From Microbacterium testaceum StLB037 (GTDB lineage Bacteria > Actinomycetota > Actinomycetes > Actinomycetales > Microbacteriaceae), in the NCBI RefSeq assembly GCF_000202635.1, contig NC_015125.1:3286001-3350000 (forward strand): 64,000 nt of DNA. Direction: 5' to 3'. Numbering within the stretch: position 1 is the first letter of the stretch; the number at the start of each line of letters is the position of its first letter. The notes under the pieces were generated by a model. That model was not told where the DNA came from, did not search any database, and saw nothing but the letters and a program-made list of their open reading frames with translations. A program made the position numbers and the translations under genes. This document shows, piece after piece, positions 1 to 8,606 of this stretch.

Positions 1-1253
1 TCGGGGGTGTAGGCGATCGTCACGTTCTCGTACCCGATATAGCTGTCGTCGTCACTGCGGTCGATGACGTTGATGTCCGTGATGTGAGCGAGGGCATCGA
101 TCTTCCACTCGCCGACCCCGTGCTCGGTGGTCACGATCGCCGTGCCGTCTTCTCGACCGAGCGTGATCGTCCCCGGGAGGGGTTGTCCGGTCTCGGCGCT
201 CACCACGCGCACGACGAGGGGATTGTTCGGGCGGTCGGCGGTGATGACCGGGGTGTGCTTCTCCTGCCAGCGGAGGGTGATCGACTGTGCGTCTCTCGAC
301 GCACGGGCCGTGCGACCCGCGCAGTCCCCGCAGACATCGGGGGAGAGGTAGTTCGCGCCTCCGCGTCCGCCTCCGGCGGAGGCGAAGTCATCGCGGAAGA
401 AGCTGTGAATCATGCGATCGGGTCCGCCGCCGTCGCCGGCGACCACCCCGCCCCCGCCGCCGCCCCCGCCCGCGTGGCGGATGAGTTCCTGTCCCTCCGG
501 CTCCGCGCCGCGGCTGTTGGCTCCGCTCGTCGAACACAGAGCGGCGGCGGTCACGTAGGAGCCGCGTAGCCACTCGCTGGCGTCGTGCCCGGGCTCGCCG
601 CCGCGATACGCGCCGTGGGTGAAGACGCTTCCGGCGCTCCAGACCCGCGATTCGCCGCTTCCTCCGCCCCCGCCGGCCGCCACGGCGAGCACCTCGGCGT
701 CGCTGTCGCAGCGGGCCCCGTTCGTCCCCGCGATGATGGCCGTCGCGTCTCCGCCGTTGCCGCCACTCTGACGAGTGGCCTTCCACGGCCAGGCCCACAT
801 CTCTTCCTGACCCGTGTACGCCGCGGGCAGGCCACTGCCCGCGCCTCCCGCGAGGGAGGCGAATGCTCGTGCATTCTGGGCGCCGAACAGGAAGCTCCAT
901 TGCTCGCCCGCGGGGCGCGTGACGCTGAAGTCGAAGGCCGCTGCCGCACCCCCACCCTGCCGCCCGCTTCCCGGCGCGCCGACGACGGTGACGTCGATCG
1001 CGCCGGCGATGCCTGCCGGTACGGTCCACGATTTCACCGGCGTGGACGGCGTGATGGTGAGGGAGCGTTCGAGCGACACGACGGCAGGCGCTGCCGCCTG
1101 CTCGGGTGCTGCCGCCTGCGCGGCGGACGCCTCACCGACGACGAATCCGGGTGCCATCACCAGGGCGGCTCCGAGGGCGAGTGCGAGCACTCGCGGGACG
1201 GCGGCGCGCCGAGAGGATACGGGCGCCAGCGCACCGCGAGAAGAAGTTTTCAT
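1..1253 (-). CDS. Secreted glycine-rich surface protein (C-terminus beyond window)
   Basis: The frame is open from an ATG at 1253 down to base 1, so only the first 417 codons are seen. Residues 1-45 form a long signal peptide: a basic start (MKTSSRG), a hydrophobic stretch (VLALALGAALVMAPG) and an Ala-rich cleavage region. A beta-rich segment with PAGIAGAIDVTVVGAPG follows, then glycine clusters (AGGGGSGES, then a run of seven glycines). The last visible part (QSITLRWQEKHTPVIT onward, ending ENVTIAYTP) looks like an immunoglobulin-like or prealbumin-like beta domain. This layout is typical of exported, wall-associated actinobacterial proteins; no specific ligand can be named. An AAGGAG sequence lies about 25 bases upstream of the ATG, too far to be a clear ribosome site. 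The gene diverges from ychF. Confidence 0.75.
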   Translation of the reverse strand, partial: MKTSSRGALAPVSSRRAAVPRVLALALGAALVMAPGFVVGEASAAQAAAPEQAAAPAVVSLERSLTITPSTPVKSWTVPAGIAGAIDVTVVGAPGSGRQGGGAAAAFDFSVTRPAGEQWSFLFGAQNARAFASLAGGAGSGLPAAYTGQEEMWAWPWKATRQSGGNGGDATAIIAGTNGARCDSDAEVLAVAAGGGGGSGESRVWSAGSVFTHGAYRGGEPGHDASEWLRGSYVTAAALCSTSGANSRGAEPEGQELIRHAGGGGGGGGVVAGDGGGPDRMIHSFFRDDFASAGGGRGGANYLSPDVCGDCAGRTARASRDAQSITLRWQEKHTPVITADRPNNPLVVRVVSAETGQPLPGTITLGREDGTAIVTTEHGVGEWKIDALAHITDINVIDRSDDDSYIGYENVTIAYTP

Positions 1254-1467
1254 CCGTTCCAGGACCCCCGTGTGGCGGGGCTCCTTCCGAAGGCGGTGGA
1301 CGACCCCGGGGTCAGAGTATCGGAACCTGTGCATTCGCTGATGGTGCGGAGAGACTGTCCGCCGCAGCCGGTCGAGCTGTTGCTCGGTCCGTCGGTTTGC
1401 GGGGGCGTGAGCGCGTCCGCCCGAGGTCTCGCCGTCGAGCGCAGGCTCGAGAGGAGCCGCAGCCGGG

Positions 1468-1473
1468 TAACCT
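1468..1473 (+). promoter_or_regulatory. Leaderless -10 box of ychF
   Basis: TAACCT lies 8 bases before the GTG start of ychF and no Shine-Dalgarno sequence sits between them, so the transcript probably begins at or next to the start codon. This is inference from spacing. Confidence 0.4.
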
Positions 1474-1481
1474 GGACTCCC

Positions 1482-2555
1482 GTGGCTCTTACCATCGGAA
1501 TCGTCGGCCTTCCCAACGTCGGAAAGTCGACCCTCTTCAACGCTCTGACCAAGAACTCGGTGCTCGCCGCGAACTACCCGTTCGCGACCATCGAGCCCAA
1601 CGTCGGGGTCGTGAACCTTCCCGATGTGCGCCTGCAGCAGCTCGCCGACGTGTTCGGCAGCGAGCGGCTCGTGCCCGCCGCGGTGTCGTTCGTCGACATC
1701 GCCGGCATCGTGCGCGGCGCGAGCGAGGGCGAGGGGCTCGGCAACCAGTTCCTCGCGAACATCCGTGAAGCGGATGCCATTGCCCAGGTCGTCCGCGGAT
1801 TCGCCGATGACGACGTGGTCCACGTCGACGGCGCGGTGAACCCCGCGAGCGACATGGAAACCATCAACGCCGAGCTGCAACTCGCCGACCTCCAGACCCT
1901 CGAGAAGGCGATCACGCGCTACGAGAAAGAGGTCAAGGGCAAGAAGCTCGACCCCTCCGTGCTCGACGCCGCCAAGGCCGCGCAGGATGCGCTGCAGCGC
2001 GGCGTACTGCTGTCGGCATCCGGTCTGGATCTCTCGCCGATCCGCGAGCTGGGCCTGCTGACCGCGAAGCCCTTCATCTTCGTCTTCAACGTCGACGAGG
2101 CGGTGCTCACCGACCAGGCGAAGAAGGACGAGCTCGCTGCTCTCGTCGCCCCCGCGAAGGCGGTTTTCCTGGATGCCAAGATCGAGTCCGAGCTGATCGA
2201 CCTCGACCCGGAGGACGCCGCCGAGTTGCTGGCGTCCACCGGCCAGGACGAGTCGGGCCTCGATCAGCTCGCTCGCATCGGGTTCGACACGCTGGGCCTA
2301 CAGACCTACCTGACCGCCGGCCCCAAGGAAGCGCGTGCCTGGACGATCCCGCAGGGCGCGAAGGCTCCGCAGGCGGCCGGTGTCATCCACACCGACTTCG
2401 AGAAGGGCTTCATCAAGGCCGAGGTCATCTCGTTCGCCGACCTCATCGAGCTCGGCTCGGTCGCCGAGGCCCGCGCGAAGGGCAAGGCCCGCCTCGAGGG
2501 CAAGGACTACGTCATGCAGGATGGCGACGTGGTGGAGTTCCGCTTCAACAACTGA
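1482..2555 (+). CDS. ychF: Redox-regulated ribosome-binding ATPase YchF (Obg family)
   Basis: The 357-residue product matches the usual YchF length. It has a P-loop (GLPNVGKST) at residues 8-16, the switch region VDIAGIVRGASEGEGLGNQF, the base-recognition segment FNVDE (YchF uses NxxE, which favours ATP over GTP) and a C-terminal TGS domain ending DGDVVEFRFNN. YchF binds 70S ribosomes and the proteasome-like machinery and is linked to stress and oxidant responses. The GTG at 1482 is chosen because ALTIGIVGLPNVGKS is the family N-terminus; the open frame upstream is not coding. The last codons double as the attachment site of the island that follows. Confidence 0.95.
   Translation: MALTIGIVGLPNVGKSTLFNALTKNSVLAANYPFATIEPNVGVVNLPDVRLQQLADVFGSERLVPAAVSFVDIAGIVRGASEGEGLGNQFLANIREADAIAQVVRGFADDDVVHVDGAVNPASDMETINAELQLADLQTLEKAITRYEKEVKGKKLDPSVLDAAKAAQDALQRGVLLSASGLDLSPIRELGLLTAKPFIFVFNVDEAVLTDQAKKDELAALVAPAKAVFLDAKIESELIDLDPEDAAELLASTGQDESGLDQLARIGFDTLGLQTYLTAGPKEARAWTIPQGAKAPQAAGVIHTDFEKGFIKAEVISFADLIELGSVAEARAKGKARLEGKDYVMQDGDVVEFRFNN
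2539..2555 (+). other. Candidate attL core in the 3' end of ychF
   Basis: TCCGCTTCAACAACTGA covers the last ychF codons and stop. A 16/17 match (TCCGCTTCAACAGCTGA) occurs at 15640-15656, beyond all mobile-type genes. A repeat this long and this placed is unlikely by chance and fits integration that regenerates the gene end. Confidence 0.55.
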
Positions 2556-2576
2556 ACGGGCTGTTTTGCCGCGGAA

Positions 2577-3314
2577 TTACGCGGATGTTGACGAATCAGT
2601 CCGCACAGAGTCCGCAAAAGTCCGCAGAACGGTTTCAACGAGAGCGCCCGCGACGGCACGCGTGCGGTCGTCGGCGGTGGGCCACAAATGGCTGTACGTG
2701 TTGAGCGTTGTGGTCGCTTTCGCGTGCCCCAGGGCTCGCTGCACGGTGACGACATCGCAGCCCGCGGCGATCAATCCCGAGGCGTAGAAGTGTCGGAGAT
2801 CGTGTAGCCGCACGCCTTCGATGCCGGCTCGCTGGAGCGTCGTCTTCCACCAGTGGTGATCGGTGTTCTGATGCGGCGGCTCATTGTTCTTGCCGTAGAA
2901 GATCCACCGGTCGGCACCGAACGTCTTCCACTTCGCGATGTGGTCGCTCAGCAGGTTCAAGAGCTCGTCGGGTGCGGGGATGTCGCGCTCGGAGCCGTAC
3001 TTGGGCGGGCGTAGATCGACGAGTCCGCCGGGCTTGCGTTGCACCTGTCGCCGCACGTGGATCTGGCGGTGCAGGAAGTCGATGTCGGGAAGCTGCATCG
3101 CCGCTGCCTCGCCCAGGCGCAGCCCCGCGAACGCGCAGAACACGATGAAGGGCCGGAACCACTCCTCGGCGGCGTTCATGATCGCCGCGACCTCTTCCGG
3201 TGTGGGGATGCGCATGGCCATGTCGGCCTTCCGCATACGGGGGAGTGTCACCCCGAGCGAAGGGTCGGTGGCGATCAGTCGGTCACGTACCGCAGCGCGA
3301 AGCACCGCTCGCAC
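2577..3314 (-). CDS. Tyrosine recombinase/integrase, N-terminally truncated
   Basis: The C-terminal catalytic domain of a phage-type integrase is complete: Arg in GLRLGEA, the HxxR box HDLRHFYAS, the later His in GHAKATTT and the nucleophile Tyr in NTYSHLW. The frame continues upstream of the GTG at 3314 with recognisable integrase sequence (RAPGTIKTRVNNVRAVL) to a TGA at 3414-3416, where homology stops. The arm-binding domain and most of the core-binding domain, roughly 100-150 residues of a full integrase, are therefore missing. The protein is probably unable to recombine alone. The gene ends 21 bp from the ychF stop, the usual place for an island integrase next to its attachment site. It could equally be scored as a pseudogene. 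Confidence 0.8.
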   Translation of the reverse strand: MRAVLRAAVRDRLIATDPSLGVTLPRMRKADMAMRIPTPEEVAAIMNAAEEWFRPFIVFCAFAGLRLGEAAAMQLPDIDFLHRQIHVRRQVQRKPGGLVDLRPPKYGSERDIPAPDELLNLLSDHIAKWKTFGADRWIFYGKNNEPPHQNTDHHWWKTTLQRAGIEGVRLHDLRHFYASGLIAAGCDVVTVQRALGHAKATTTLNTYSHLWPTADDRTRAVAGALVETVLRTFADSVRTDSSTSA

Positions 3315-3489
3315 GTTGTTGACGCGTGTCTTGATTGTTCCGGGCGCCCGCTTCGTATCCCTATCCGGGCGGTGCGCGCCGAGCGGCCCCGATTGTGCAA
3401 CGCTGGCCAGCTGTCACCTATTCGTGCGGCAGTCCCGAGCCGACTCCGGTCTGCCTTGAAATCAAGACGCGCGGGTCGAGCCGACACGA

Positions 3490-3495
3490 TAACGT
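3490..3495 (+). promoter_or_regulatory. Leaderless -10 box
   Basis: TAACGT lies 6 bases before the GTG at 3502, supporting that start for the hypothetical membrane protein. Confidence 0.3.
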
Positions 3496-3501
3496 TCCCG
3501 C

Positions 3502-4155
3502 GTGAGCATTCAGGAATGGGCGCCGATCCTCGGCGGAGCAGCTATCGGAGCGATCGTGACGTCGGCTGCCAGCATTGGGATTGCAATATTCAATGCCAAG
3601 CGGCGAGATGGAGAACGGGCTGCAGACCTGCTTGACCGCAAGGAGGAGCGCCGGCTCGCCGCGGATCAGCGTAAGGATGACCGGAGCAACGCGCTTGCGG
3701 ACCGCGAGGACGAACGCAAACACACGCGGGCGGTCCTGGAGGATGAGCGGCAACACGACGCGAAACGCCAGGCAGCTGAACGCGCCAACGAGGCGCTTCG
3801 AGATACCCTCACGATGCTGCGGACGATCCGCGTGAACTACGCCGAGAGGTCGGAGGGTGTCGTGGTGCCCTACGCCGACTACATCAAGGCAGCCGATACA
3901 GCGCTTCTGATACCCGAGCGAGCGTTCGCGGAGTACCTGTCGCTCGACATCTTGAACCTGCAAGGGCTACCCATCCTCGGACGCTCCTTGGGCGAAGAAC
4001 ACAAGACAAGCGCCGCGCAGTGGGAGCACTTGAGCGACCTGGTTAAGCGGTGCACAGACTACGCGGTCGATGGGTCCTGGGACTCCGCGTGGCTCGAGAC
4101 AGCGCGCAAGCTCGCAAAGGATATCGATGACGCTTGGGAAGAGATGGGCCCGTAG
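3502..4155 (+). CDS. Hypothetical membrane-anchored coiled-coil protein
   Basis: The 217-residue product is not assigned to a family. It has one N-terminal membrane segment (about residues 8-30, ILGGAAIGAIVTSAASIGIAIF), then a long, highly charged stretch (about 33-105, rich in RKEERR, DREDERKHTR) that should form a coiled coil facing the cytoplasm. The C-terminal half (VVVPYADYIKAADTALLIP onward) looks helical and globular. Single-TM plus coiled-coil proteins of this kind are frequent in actinobacterial islands without a known role. The GTG start is supported by the TAACGT box just upstream. It lies between the integrase and the large nuclease-NTPase gene and converges with the latter. Confidence 0.65.
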   Translation: MSIQEWAPILGGAAIGAIVTSAASIGIAIFNAKRRDGERAADLLDRKEERRLAADQRKDDRSNALADREDERKHTRAVLEDERQHDAKRQAAERANEALRDTLTMLRTIRVNYAERSEGVVVPYADYIKAADTALLIPERAFAEYLSLDILNLQGLPILGRSLGEEHKTSAAQWEHLSDLVKRCTDYAVDGSWDSAWLETARKLAKDIDDAWEEMGP

Positions 4156-4287
4156 CGAAGCGCGGAGAGGCGCACGGGACATCGATGCTGATGGGAGCGG
4201 ATATGAGGGCAACCGCAATCCTCTCACGAGCCGGGAACGAAAGTGGAGCCGTCCGCGGGCATCCAATGGCTCGCGGCCCTAAAGCCG

Positions 4288-7200
4288 TCACCAGCGACGC
4301 GGGTTCCGGAGGCTCGCATCATCCTGGCGCTCAGACGCGATTCGAGCGGTCGCGCGAGCCGCTACCTCGTCGTAGAACCGGCGCACCTCTGAAGCCGCGT
4401 CAAATTTGAGCGCCAGGCGCTCGGCGCCGGCCCTGAGGGCGACTTCTTCCGGATCGTCTGTGCCGACGGCTCGCGAGTGGCTTCCGTACTCGGCTGAGCC
4501 GTGAAGGCCCAGGATCACAGCACGCTTGAGCGATCCTGGCAGAGCGGATGCGGCCTCAATCGCTCGAGCAACGAAGCTCGGGGCTCGCAGAACGAAGTCA
4601 CGAGGCGCGCCGTTCAGGACAGCTCGCGCCAAATCGACGCGATCCGGTTGCTGCGTCTGGATCAGTGAGAGCAGTGCGGCTTGCACGTCCTCCTCGTATC
4701 CAACGAACATTCGCTGAAGGACGTCGAGACCATCGTGCCCTCGACGATGCGGAGCATCCTCAAGGAGCCAGTTGATGTGGTTCCGAATCAATCCCGGTAG
4801 GTCCGGGCTCGCTCGAAAACTGAATGGCATCGATTCGAGGTAGGGCAATGCGTCGTAGCCGTCGGGTCCATCTTCCTGTCGATCGATCCGGCGTTGCAGG
4901 AAAGCGAGCGCTGCATACGGATCGATTGCGATCTGCCGCGTCATCAACTCACCGAAGTCATCAGCGTCGAGACTGGGCGTCTGCGCAAAGCGATCCATGA
5001 AGACCGCGCGCTCATCTGCGGATAGGTGAGCCCATGGAACTGTAGCGCCTCCGGTGAGAACGCTCGCCGCGGCCGCAGCAACCGCCGAGTTTGTTTCGAT
5101 CGGAGCTGCGTGCAAGATCGCCAGCACGACTTCGGGGTCCAGCTCTTCGCGCCAACGAGCGGTCGCGAGCAGCGATGAGTATACGGCGGGGTGTTTCGTT
5201 GTCAGCAGTGCGTCGACAACGCGGAGCTGGCCGATGGTAAGTGGACTTCTAGTTCCCCCGACGGCTGATGCGACCATCGCAGCGGGCTGCTCGCCTTGCG
5301 CGATCTTGACCATCACGATTGACAAGAGGTCCGGGTAGTCCGAAGCGAAGCAAGCGCTAATGGCGGCTTCGACGATGCAATCGTCCGCAGGGCTGGCTGG
5401 AGTGCGCGGCGTGAGCGCGGCGCGAGCGAGGTCGGAATTCGACACGAACATGAGTTGGAGCAACCGCTGCGGCGGGGTGAATCGCTCTCTTTCATTTAGC
5501 GCATTGTCCATCGCATCGCGAAGTCGGGTGAGGATCTGCTCCGGCGAAAGGGTTGAGTTCCATCGGCGGGAAAGATCCTGTATTGCCCGCTCGAGCTGCG
5601 CCGCGGACCGGTGGTAACGAGCTACAGCAGGCGACTCGGTTCCCTCACCGCCCCCTTTAACGCTCTGGGCCTCGTCCTCGTCGTCCTCATCTGTATGGAA
5701 GCCACCGCGCGTCACGCGTGCGAGCAGAAGGTCATCGTCCGCAGCCAGTTTCCTGCGTGCCGCGCGTGCGGCCGACCGCCGAGCGCCTTCGCCGTAGGTG
5801 GCATGCCAGCCAAGCGCGCGATAGGCCGCAAGCCGAAGGCCGGCGGGACGCGACGCATCCGACAGCACCGAACTCAATCCGCCCATGATGGTCGTGAACT
5901 CCTCAGTCACATCATCAGAGCGGTGGTTCGACATCAGGCCTTTCTCTAGCACTTCCGTCGCTGCGTACGCCGACTTATCGTTGCTCTCCAGCGCGCTGAT
6001 CGCGATGGTGATTGCGGCCGATCGCACGTCGGAGACGACGTCGAGGTCAATGTCGTGCCGGACGATGGATAGATTCCACCCGCGAGATTCCGTGACCACG
6101 ATGTCGCGCGCCATGACCGCGCTCAGGAGCGAAACAAGTTGACTGGCGCGCGGCTTGAGTTCCGGTTCGGCGAGCAGTTCGGCGACCGTGTCGACATAGA
6201 TGCGGTTGAAGCGCACTGTGCGGCGGGGGTGGAACTGACCCAACTCGCGAAGCAACCTCATCGCGTGCTCCGGGTTCTGGTTCTCTCTCCGCGGATCGGG
6301 ACCACCGATTTCAACAAGCAGCCTCATCGACCGAGAAAGGTGGTCGACGTCGCTTCCCGCATGTGCGATCAAGGGTGCTAGTGCGCGCGCGACTTCGGCG
6401 GTGGTGAATCCGCGCGGAGGTCCCCATATCCCGCTGAAGGGATCCTCTTCGTCAGGGGCTGGACTTGCGAGCAGCAGGTCAGCCAGGTCCAGGGCGCGTC
6501 CGGGGTAGATGGCGGCCACTGACGCGACTCTCTTCGCAAGGGAAATGCGCGCAGAGTTAGGGAGCGTGAGAGCGTGTTCAGCCAGCGCCGACCAGAGTGT
6601 GTCGGCCAACTCAGATGGCCCCTGCGCGCGCCTTTGCCAATCGATCACGCTTACATTTCGAAGCGCATGCGAAAGGGCGAGACCGCGCGCCTCGTCGGCG
6701 AGTCGAATCGCGAAGCGCTTGTCTAGACCGGACCGCGATACAAGCGCCCGCTCCAAGATGGCGTCGCCCAGGAGGTCGGGGACGACCCGAACAGTCTGGC
6801 TCCGTCGTAGAACCAGACCGAGGTCATCGAGTTCATCCACTACGTCCAGAACCCTCGCTTCATCGATGTTGCTCACACTTGCGATGACGTCGAGGAACGA
6901 CGAGTCCGTGAGGTTCGCCGGTTGAACGGCTGCAATGGCCTGCAGCACGGCGATGCGTGCATCCGCGTTCGAGCCGCGGATCACGATGTCGGTGAACCGC
7001 GTGAGGATTTGCTGGCGCAGTTCGTTCTGCGTCACGAGGTCTCTATCTGTCAGGACCCCCTCCCGGATCAGGTGCGCGCCGAGGACGATCATGAATGGGC
7101 AGTCGTAGCCAACGCGTGCTAGGCCTTCGACTCGAGTATCGGAGGCGAGTTCGCCCAGTGCCTCGCGAGCGAGAGACTCGGCCGCATCGATCGGAAGGTC

Positions 7201-8352
7201 ATCGAGTGTGATCGAGATTCTCGCCGCCTCAGGGTCGGAGAGGTCAAGTGCGGCATGAAGTTGAGGGGTTGCGCGAGGACGCGTCGACATCACCAAGGTG
7301 GCGTCCGGCCGAGTTCGCCGTACCCCGAGTTCCAGAGCGCGTACGTCAAACTCAAAGTCCATTGCGTCATCGATCACGACGACGGGCGCGCCCTCCGGCA
7401 GAGCCTCGTAGGTTTCAGGAGCGATGGAACCGCGCGACGCGAATACCACCGGCCTTCCGACGTCGCTACGCGCGAAGGCTCGCAGGAGACGAGACTTACC
7501 TATCCCGCCGCGACCGATCAAGATGATCCGCTCCTCGAGTGCCGCGCTGAGATCGATGAGTCGGGTGAGCTCGTTCTCACGGCCGACTAGTTCGAAGTTA
7601 CGATCAACACCTAGACGCCCGGCGAGCGCAGAGTCGTACTCATCAGGTGTCAACCACGGACTGGGCTCGCGCACGCCGAGAAATGGCTCCCGCATTCCAC
7701 GGAAATAAGTATCGACGAGGGCGAGAGCGTCCCGACGCGGCAGCTGTCGGACGAGCGCGGACAGATCCTCGCCGTCCCACAGTCTCCAACCTGGGTGATC
7801 CTGCATCTCCAATCGTGCTGCTGGTGTCGCGGTCTTGCGACTCAATGCGATGGTGCCGGATGTGATCTTCGCTTCCGCGGTGACTTCAGCAACCGCCGCA
7901 CGGATGTCCTCCGGGCCGAACGTCTTGTGACGCTTGCATTGGACACCAATCCGCTCACCGCCGCCGTCGATGAACACGTCGACGCCGAACTGCTTATGGC
8001 CCGTTGATCCGTTACGGGTTGCGGTCCGGTCGGGATACCTGCGAGCGCTCAAGTCCCGGATAAATGCCTCGAACGCCTCATCAGAGAGATTCTCAAAGGG
8101 AAGGGTCAGCACGAGATTGTGGGTCGCGTTCGCAGCATCCACTTCATAGCTACCTGCCGCGGTCGCGTCATCGAGAGAGAGCCCGAGCACCGAGCAGAGA
8201 CCAGGGAGTTGAGATTGTCGAGGTCGGGAGCGTCCGCGCTCCCACGCGCTTACTGTCTGCTGGCCCACGCCCATTGCCCGGGCGAGTTCTGCTTGGTCGA
8301 GCCCAGTGGCAGTCCGGGAAACCCGAATTAGCGTCCCGAGAAGCGAGATCAT
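4288..8352 (-). CDS. HTH - Mrr-like nuclease - STAND-type NTPase protein, candidate defence effector
   Basis: The 1354-residue product has three recognisable parts. Residues 4-60 are a Cro/C1-type HTH (LDQAELARAMGVGQQTVSAW). Residues 80-210 are an Mrr-like restriction fold with D125 in FGVD and the Q-x-K pair Q138/K140 in GVQCKRH, a PD-(D/E)xK-type active site. Residues 250-420 are a P-loop NTPase with Walker A GRGGIGKS (280-287) and Walker B PVVVIDD (324-329). The rest, nearly 900 residues, is helical and repeat-like, as in the sensor arms of STAND proteins. Nuclease plus STAND NTPase plus long sensor is the plan of Avs-type antiviral proteins; the added N-terminal HTH is unusual. I infer phage sensing followed by DNA cleavage, with possible autoregulation. 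The ATG at 8352 is preferred over a GTG five codons upstream; neither has a strong ribosome site. Confidence 0.85.
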   Translation of the reverse strand: MISLLGTLIRVSRTATGLDQAELARAMGVGQQTVSAWERGRSRPRQSQLPGLCSVLGLSLDDATAAGSYEVDAANATHNLVLTLPFENLSDEAFEAFIRDLSARRYPDRTATRNGSTGHKQFGVDVFIDGGGERIGVQCKRHKTFGPEDIRAAVAEVTAEAKITSGTIALSRKTATPAARLEMQDHPGWRLWDGEDLSALVRQLPRRDALALVDTYFRGMREPFLGVREPSPWLTPDEYDSALAGRLGVDRNFELVGRENELTRLIDLSAALEERIILIGRGGIGKSRLLRAFARSDVGRPVVFASRGSIAPETYEALPEGAPVVVIDDAMDFEFDVRALELGVRRTRPDATLVMSTRPRATPQLHAALDLSDPEAARISITLDDLPIDAAESLAREALGELASDTRVEGLARVGYDCPFMIVLGAHLIREGVLTDRDLVTQNELRQQILTRFTDIVIRGSNADARIAVLQAIAAVQPANLTDSSFLDVIASVSNIDEARVLDVVDELDDLGLVLRRSQTVRVVPDLLGDAILERALVSRSGLDKRFAIRLADEARGLALSHALRNVSVIDWQRRAQGPSELADTLWSALAEHALTLPNSARISLAKRVASVAAIYPGRALDLADLLLASPAPDEEDPFSGIWGPPRGFTTAEVARALAPLIAHAGSDVDHLSRSMRLLVEIGGPDPRRENQNPEHAMRLLRELGQFHPRRTVRFNRIYVDTVAELLAEPELKPRASQLVSLLSAVMARDIVVTESRGWNLSIVRHDIDLDVVSDVRSAAITIAISALESNDKSAYAATEVLEKGLMSNHRSDDVTEEFTTIMGGLSSVLSDASRPAGLRLAAYRALGWHATYGEGARRSAARAARRKLAADDDLLLARVTRGGFHTDEDDEDEAQSVKGGGEGTESPAVARYHRSAAQLERAIQDLSRRWNSTLSPEQILTRLRDAMDNALNERERFTPPQRLLQLMFVSNSDLARAALTPRTPASPADDCIVEAAISACFASDYPDLLSIVMVKIAQGEQPAAMVASAVGGTRSPLTIGQLRVVDALLTTKHPAVYSSLLATARWREELDPEVVLAILHAAPIETNSAVAAAAASVLTGGATVPWAHLSADERAVFMDRFAQTPSLDADDFGELMTRQIAIDPYAALAFLQRRIDRQEDGPDGYDALPYLESMPFSFRASPDLPGLIRNHINWLLEDAPHRRGHDGLDVLQRMFVGYEEDVQAALLSLIQTQQPDRVDLARAVLNGAPRDFVLRAPSFVARAIEAASALPGSLKRAVILGLHGSAEYGSHSRAVGTDDPEEVALRAGAERLALKFDAASEVRRFYDEVAARATARIASERQDDASLRNPRRW

Positions 8353-8411
8353 GCACTTACTCTGCACGGGGTGAACGCGTACGGTTACAAATGCACGTAT
8401 AAATCCCGTAC
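8351..8411. promoter_or_regulatory. Divergent control region with GTGCA repeats
   Basis: Read on the minus strand, GTGCA occurs three times, at 8391-8395, 8363-8367 and 8351-8355, and an inverted pair GTACGG/CCGTAC sits at 8379-8384 and 8406-8411. The AT-rich stretch 8385-8404 between the arms could hold a promoter. These could be binding sites for the HTH of the large protein. Confidence 0.3.
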
Positions 8412-8606
8412 CGGCGTGTCGTCACCCCAATCGTGCTCGCTTGGCGGACTCGCTCGCGCGTCGAACGGCGCGCGGCCTCCTATCGGTCGGAGCAAATGCA
8501 TGCCGCATACGGGCTGGACGCGCGAGGCGTGCCGGCCAGACCGCATTCGGTTGGCTCGCCCTTCGAGCATTGGAAGTTGAGACACCAATTCTGCGAGGAT
8601 CTGGTC

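Noticed and set aside
420..475. CCGCC-rich run considered as a small RNA or repeat
   Set aside because: It is the antisense of glycine codons in the secreted protein.
388..1029. Arg-rich minus-strand frame
   Set aside because: It is an alternative frame of the secreted protein, with a composition typical of high-GC shadow frames.
585..1481. Open frame reading into ychF from upstream
   Set aside because: It lies over the secreted glycine-rich gene on the other strand and has no family likeness; YchF starts at 1482.
8433..8606. N-terminal extension of the 8607 gene
   Set aside because: The extra 58 residues are basic and unlike the rest; the ATG at 8607 has a ribosome site.
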